From positions 37,712,659-37,776,658 of the forward strand of contig NC_089232.1 of the NCBI RefSeq assembly GCF_963924675.1: a stretch of 64,000 nt of DNA, written 5' to 3'. This DNA is from Phocoena phocoena. Its lineage: Eukaryota > Chordata > Mammalia > Artiodactyla > Phocoenidae. Of this stretch, positions 58,400-64,000 are shown piece by piece. The translations under genes were made by a program, and so were the position numbers. Under the pieces are notes generated by a model. It saw only the letters and a list, made by a program, of their open reading frames with translations. It did not search any database and had not been told where the DNA came from. Positions within the stretch are counted from its first letter, which is position 1. Each line of letters opens with the position of its first letter.

Positions 58400-59180
58400 C
58401 AAATAAATATCTATATGGAATAAAAGGTGAACCTCAACCTTTATCTCATATCACACATAAATATTAACTTGAAATGGATTATACACCTAAATGTAAATGC
58501 TAAATCTATAAAGCTTCCAGAAAAAAAACAGGAGAAAATCTTCATGACCTTGCAGTAGACAAAGATTTCTTAGCTAGGACACAAAAAACACTAACTGCAA
58601 GAGAAAGTATTTATAAATTTTATCAAAAATAAAAATTGTTGGGCTTCCCTGGTGGCGCAGTGGTTGAGAGTCCACCTGCCGGTGCAGGGGACACGGGTTT
58701 GTGCCCTGGTCCAGGAAGATCCCACATGCCGCGGAGCGGCTGGGCCCGTGAGCCATGGCCGCTGAGCCTGCGCGTCCAGAGCCTGTGCTCCGCAACGGGA
58801 GAGGCCACAACAGTGAGAGGCCCGCGTACCGCAAAAAATAAATAAATAAATTTTAAAAAATTAAAAAAATAAAAATTGTTCTTAAAAATATTATGAACAT
58901 GAAAAGGAAAGACAGAATTGGAGAAAAAAATATTCACAGTGCTTTCATCTGCCAAAGTGTTGGTATCTTGAATATTAAAGTTAATAATAAGAAAGCAAAC
59001 AGCCCAATTTTTTTTTAAAATGGGTAAAAGAGTTGACAGTTCAAAAATAAGATAAACAAATGGCTAATAAGCACATGAAAAAATACTCAACAGTATTAGT
59101 CATCAGGAAAATGCAAATTAAAAGCAAAATAAGATATCACTAACATACTTACCAAAATGGCTAAACTTTTGATTAAAATT
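58400..59180 (+). mobile_element. Old L1 ORF2 3' fragment, sense
   Basis: 'gaacctcaacctttatctca', 'atttcttagctaggacacaa' and 'caggaaaatgcaaattaaaa' follow L1 ORF2 order. It is interrupted by the CHR SINE at 58641-58866. Confidence 0.75.
58641..58866 (+). mobile_element. CHR-type SINE (about 205-bp class, extended tail)
   Basis: Complete copy ending in an AAATAAATAAAT tail. A perfect 14-bp TSD AAATAAAAATTGTT is at 58627-58640 and 58867-58880. Confidence 0.94.
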
Positions 59181-61085
59181 TTTGATATATAAGTTGATTA
59201 CAGATCTCCTTAATAATACATAGAAAGCAAATTTCAAGGTGGAAAATTACGTTTCCATTGACATTTCTATGAAAAAAACCCTAATTATATAAAGTTCTAC
59301 TCAATATTAAAATAACATTCATATCTAACAATTTGTTTAATATATCAATTAAATGTGACCTAATTTAACCACTCATTTAAATATAATTAGGAGCATCATA
59401 TGCAGCGGGAAAACTGTAGCAGAAGAATCTTTTCTCTTTCTTACCTCTATAAATTAACTATTTAAGACCTTAATCATTTCTCTTAGTAAATACTGAAAAA
59501 GTGAATAATTCAAAGTTAAAATACATTCCATACCAATCAGCGAGTAAAACATTTATTAAGTGTCTATTTACATACTATGTACACGCTTGATTAGTAAAAT
59601 CATTTTCTAAAAGGTTTTACAGTCAAAGGTAGAAAAAAATATAATGCACGCAAAAGCATCAAATATTGGAACTCAAATCCCATTGTGCTAGATATGTTAA
59701 AACTTCCCCCAACAAACACAGTGCTGGATAACATTCTTCTCTTTTCCTCCTTTCCAGCCCTCTCTCCTTTTTTTTTTTTTAATGATAGCCATTTTAATTA
59801 TAGTAGAAAAGCCCTTTACTTTGTTACTTTAGGAAGGAGAAGGTGCTCAAATTATAACAGTGAACCTCTTTTATGTGGGATGGAGGCTATATACAGTCTT
59901 TGTGATCCAATGAAACTTCTGTCACATTTATATCATAATCCAGTTTCTTTCAAGTAAATCTGTCATCTCCAATATACTTGATACATCTGGAAAGTTAACG
60001 TCTCAACAAATATTTTACATATGTGAATAATCAATGGTTTGCCATCAAGACCTGTTTATTTATTTATTTACTTTGAGATTGCTTCAGAGACCTCATTCCC
60101 AAATTTCATGTAGGAGTCATTCTAAAATGCAGTAAGTTTCTTTATGAAACAGGAAATTCAGGATCTTGTCCACAATAGACACATAAGAACTTTGCCCACA
60201 CATGTAAACAATCTGACAAATTATGGCCTGAATCACAATTTTAAATTGAGGATCCTGAGTGGTAGAGAGGTTTATTATAGGATAGCTAACATAGAACCAG
60301 TAGTGATTACCTTATTTGTTTCAGTAAAGATGCTATTGAAGATGTCTGGCTCTATTTCATATAGGTCAATTCCCTTCCTATTAAAAAGCACTCACTTTCC
60401 ACTCTTAGACCAGACCCACAATTTCTGTCAAAAGTCTCATAATGAATCAGGAATAGGAATGCCACAGCATAAATCAAATCCTTCTACCAGAACAATTCAA
60501 AGTCCCTAAATAATTAAGACCGAATAAATCTTCCAAGATTCAAAAAAAGGTTGGGGGGGCGGAATACTGAGAAACTGTCCCAGATAGCTAAATACAACGT
60601 GGCATCCTGGATTGGATCCTAGAACAGAAAAGGGGCATTAATGGAAAAAAATAGTAAAATCGGAACAGAGTCTGGACTTTAGTTAATAGTAATACACCGA
60701 CATTCATTTCTTAGTTTTGACAAATGTACCACGGAAATATAAGATGATAACATTCAGGGAAACTGAAGCTGAGTAAAGAGTGTACAGAAAAAGTTCTCTA
60801 TTACCCTTGCAAATTTTCTCTAAATCTAAAATTATTCCAACAACAACAAAAAAACTCCACAAAAAACCAGAATTAGAAGGAGTTGTATGTAGACTAAAAG
60901 GCTTTAAAATCTGAAAACAAAACAATAGAGCACACCTATCAACTGGAAAAAAATAAAGACTCCAGTCAGTAGTAAATATATAATAATGCACAGGTGAGTT
61001 ATAAAAGAGGCAAGGCAACTAGTTAACGAATAAAAGAAAAATATTAAATTTACAAACAAAAAATTTCTAAAAAGTGAAACCATTT

Positions 61086-61650
61086 TTCACATATCAAATT
61101 AGCAACTTTAAAAATTATATTATTGGTAAAAGTATGGTGACTCTGGCACTGCCATACGTTGCTGACTACAGGGTACATTAAGATAATCTTTATAAAGCAA
61201 TTTGGCACAATATATCACAAGCCAAAAAGTAAACTCAGTAATCCAACTTTTGTGAAAATAAACTGAGGAAATAAGATGGAACATAAAAAACCTTTATACA
61301 GAATATGCTAACTAAAGCATTCCTGATATTCAATTTTTACTGAAACAACCTATAAGACATCTACCATAGGAAAATAGTTAATTATGGCTCATCCACTTAA
61401 TAGGCAGTTATTAACAATGACATTCACAGAACTCATACTAAACTTAAGAAATTCAGATTGAGAATTGTAAACAAAGCATCATAAAAGGTAAAATAATGAA
61501 CAAAAATTATGCTTGTAAAAGAGACTGGAAGAAAGTACACCAAAAACATGTATAATAGTTAACTCTGGGTGATGGGATTATAGGTAATATCTCCTTATAT
61601 TTTTCTAAATTTTATGATTTTTATTGTAAAGGACTTGCTTTTAAATAGGG
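61086..61650 (+). mobile_element. Old L1ME-type 3' end
   Basis: 'gcaatttggcacaatatatc', 'aggaaaatagttaattatgg', 'gactggaagaaagtacacca' and 'aactctgggtgatgggatta' follow the old L1 3'-end order. Confidence 0.7.
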
Positions 61651-61971
61651 AAAACTACATTTTTAAGAAACCAAAGTGGAGGAAGCATAATTTAATATAT
61701 CATGTATATGGATGGTTTTACTTTACAGATAACGATCATAAAATATTTTTGTACATATCAAAAAAAACCATTAAAATTATTTTATATATATATGTAATCA
61801 TTACTGAACTTCCTATAAGATATTCTGGTACTCCTCAAAAACTATCAGCATGCATTTTGGCTCATATTAGAAATAAGGTCTTACCCTCAATGATTTTACA
61901 ATCTAGTAAAGATTAAGTTACAAGAATGAGAAAAAAGAACAAAAAAAGAAGTTAAATATTTAAATACTAAC

Positions 61972-62195
61972 AAAGTGGTTGAGTATAGACTCTGTAATCA
62001 GATAGACCTAACCTGAATCCTGGCTCCAATAACTGTGTGACCTTGGGCAAGTATCAGCCTCTCTAAGCCCAAGTCACCCTGGTCTGTCATTTGAAGATTA
62101 ACAGTACTGACTTTGCAGAATTAATGTGAGCACTAAATGAAATATTCAAGGAAAACACCTGGCAAAATGTCTGGCACATAATCAGTATGTAAATT
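61972..62195 (+). mobile_element. MIR SINE
   Basis: 'gtggttgagtatagactctg', 'aactgtgtgaccttgggcaa', 'ttaatgtgagcactaaatga' and 'tgtctggcacataatcagta' give an almost complete sense MIR. Confidence 0.8.
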
Positions 62196-63210
62196 TAACT
62201 TTTTTTTTTTTTTTAACTACTCTTAGTGGTATTATTGACTATCAGGGTTTTAAATGGTCAGAGGAACAAAAAGAGATCATTAACAGCAAGAATTGAGGAA
62301 GGCTTTAAGAATTCTGCTAATCCTTGAAGGAAGAGTTGAACACGGTAAGACTGGGCAGAGATGCAGAGCAGTATTAAAAACTTATTCAAGCAGAGATTTG
62401 AATAAGTAGGGCATGTTTATAGAACAGTGAAGTGAACCATCCAACTATAGCAGAAGAGACACAGAAACACTTCTTATGGAAAGAAGTGAAATAAGATATT
62501 TTTTAAAGAAAAAATAAAAGATTGTCAATTAATAGCATTTGTGTTATTCAACACAGAGTTAGTTATCATCAAGGGAAAAAATTTAAAGTGCAAGTTAAAT
62601 TACAGTATCTCAAATATACTATATAAAAATCACTTTAAAACAGTAATTGACCTTGTAATATTTAACAACTAAAGTCTTCCAAGAAAAAAATACCCAAAAT
62701 AACCAATAGCTATTAAATAAAGAAATATTCATGTGCACTGGAAGAAAAGAGGGAAGGAGGTAAAAATACAAAATAAAAACTAGAAGTATTTTTGTACATA
62801 CTAAGAAATCATAAGTATGTGAAAAATAAGATAAAGATGGTATTTAAGAAGGATGTACAATTAAAATTCCTTAAAAGTTCATGCATATAATTTTATGATT
62901 ATAATTGTTCTTGCCTATTACAAATATGTTGCAAAATAACTCAATAAACTTGAAATAAGAAAAATGATTTCTAAATTAATGAAATGGCAGATTTTCCTGA
63001 TTTACAGAAATCTATCTTTTCTAGACAACGTATTGAGAACCTATTTATCAATCCTCATTTAGAATTAACATAATTTTATTATTATGGTGAACTTTCTTTA
63101 AATTATCTTTTTGCAAAAGGAACTACACACCATTTTCTCCTGTAGTAACCGCCTACTGCCCTACTGGAAATACAGGACACATTATTAATCATTAAAAATA
63201 ACAAACTATT

Positions 63211-63340
63211 GGGAATTCCCTGGCGGTCCAGTGGTTAGGACTTGGCGCTTTCACTGTTGGGGCCCAGGTTCAATCCCTGGTGGAGGAACTAAGATCCCTC
63301 AAGCCATGCGGCATGGCCAAAAAATAATAATAGTAATAAT
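63211..63340 (+). mobile_element. CHR-type SINE, short form (130 bp)
   Basis: Head gggaattccctggcggtcca, B-box region gttcaatccctggtgg, end gcggcatggccaaaa and an (ATA)n-like tail. An 8-bp TSD AAACTATT is at 63203-63210 and 63341-63348. Confidence 0.92.
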
Positions 63341-63462
63341 AAACTATTAAGCCCAATACTATGACCTTGACATTTATCAAATATTTCTAAGTAAAATTAA
63401 AACAAAACAAACCAATTCACTTAAGAACTCAGAAAGCTTCAGTTAGCTCATTACACACACAC

Positions 63463-63750
63463 ATATTGGCTAAGAAAGCAAGCTCTGGAGTCAGGCTGCT
63501 TTATGGGTCTGAGATGAGTTTAAATCTCAGTTCTAAGCCCCATTAATAAGCTGCATATGTTGAGAAAATTATTTATCTTCCTATGCCTAAGTTTCTTCCT
63601 CTGTAAAATGGGGACAGTAAGTAATAGTGCCTTCCCTCATAAGGTCACTCTAAGGATTAAATGGCATAATGTGTATAAACCATATATCACAGTATCTAAT
63701 CTAGTACAGAGTAAGAGCTTCATATGTAGAAATTATCATTAATCATCATT
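63463..63750 (+). mobile_element. MIR SINE
   Basis: 'gcaagctctggagtcaggct', 'cctctgtaaaatggggacag', 'actctaaggattaaatggca' and 'agagtaagagcttcatatgt' follow nearly the full sense MIR. Confidence 0.8.
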
Positions 63751-64000
63751 ATGTGTTTCTATAATACATAATGTTTCAATATATAGGAAACCCCAAGACA
63801 ACAAGGAAGATTTAAAAATAAATAAAAGGTACACAGAGGAAATTTTAGCTACAACAAACAGTAAACACAACCTACTCCTATCCAGATAAAACCTTACAGT
63901 AAAGGCTTATTTGCCTCAGTTCCATTCATTCAGTACATCATGACCAGCTTTAAACAAAAAAATTACAAAGCATGCTAAAACACAAAAAGTACAGTTTGAA

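Larger units (their letters stand above)
26080..64000 (-). other. EHBP1: EHBP1 intron upstream of the QPDKLVV exon (partial, at least 37.9 kb)
   Basis: From the acceptor at 26080 to the window edge I found no further EHBP1 exon. In particular I found nothing that encodes the N-terminal segment around the start MASVWKRLQ with a TG|gt donor. The stretch is intron filled with the repeats listed separately. Segments where I recognise nothing are: 26581-27155, 28570-29050, 29875-30520, 30841-31250, 31415-31640, 33075-33925, 34150-35390, 43940-44480, 46720-47780, 48402-49055, 58000-58390 and 59200-61085, plus the end of the window after 63750. Confidence 0.75.

Noticed and set aside
21178..58955. 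Many similar frames of 60-150 codons with residues such as SLLWPLPLRSTGSG or GGAVVESPPADAGD
   Set aside because: All are translations of CHR SINEs on one strand or the other. The repetition reflects the SINE, not a protein family.
60144..60509. A 121-codon plus-strand frame
   Set aside because: No domain, no codon-usage sign and no neighbouring gene features. Treated as chance.
4450..63340. tRNA-like A and B boxes
   Set aside because: They are the promoter heads of tRNA-derived SINEs; no cloverleaf of a functional tRNA gene is present.
1..64000. CRISPR array, operon, phage or other prokaryotic-type system
   Set aside because: No regularly spaced repeats and no dense gene arrangement. All periodic signals are microsatellites or dispersed retroelements of a mammalian genome.

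Overview
This window is a piece of a mammalian nuclear genome, almost certainly from a cetacean. The tRNA-derived SINEs that begin with the ggcttccctggtggcgcagtgg head are of the cetacean CHR type, and the L1 elements have the cetartiodactyl sequence. The DNA is AT-rich and shows no sign of prokaryotic or organellar organisation.

One gene is visible, on the minus strand. Three short coding exons at 26022-26079, 17376-17471 and 5427-5480 join in frame with canonical splice sites. They encode a contiguous part of the N-terminal NT-C2 domain of EH-domain-binding protein 1 (EHBP1), roughly residues 36-104 in human numbering. Everything else is intronic: at least 37.9 kb upstream of the first visible exon (26080-64000), 8.55 kb between the first and second, 11.9 kb between the second and third, and 5.4 kb after the third. 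I found neither the upstream exon carrying the initiator methionine nor the next downstream exon.

The introns are layered retroelements. The 11.9-kb intron is dominated by a nested complex at 5735-13808. An old L1 3' end was hit by a roughly 0.52-kb polyA-tailed retrocopy, which was then hit by a 7.07-kb nearly complete L1 with an intact ORF1 and a badly broken ORF2. A second cluster, 36.4-43.9 kb, holds L1-in-L1 insertions, two SINEs inside the younger L1, an antisense L1 inside a sense L1, and microsatellites grown at one and the same L1 position in three copies. A third cluster, 50.9-55.6 kb, is an ancient L1 interrupted by a Tigger-like DNA transposon, a CHR SINE and an antisense L1 tail. 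Between these lie CHR SINEs (14 in all, 13 on the plus strand, antisense to EHBP1) and older L2, MIR, CR1/L3-like, hAT-like and LTR fossils.

I see no CRISPR array, operon, non-coding RNA gene or novel biochemical system. The value of the window lies in the exons and in the datable order of insertions. Many insertions can be delimited to the base by target-site duplications (TSDs) read directly from the sequence. Family names for the old fossils rest on recognition by eye, and their edges are approximate.
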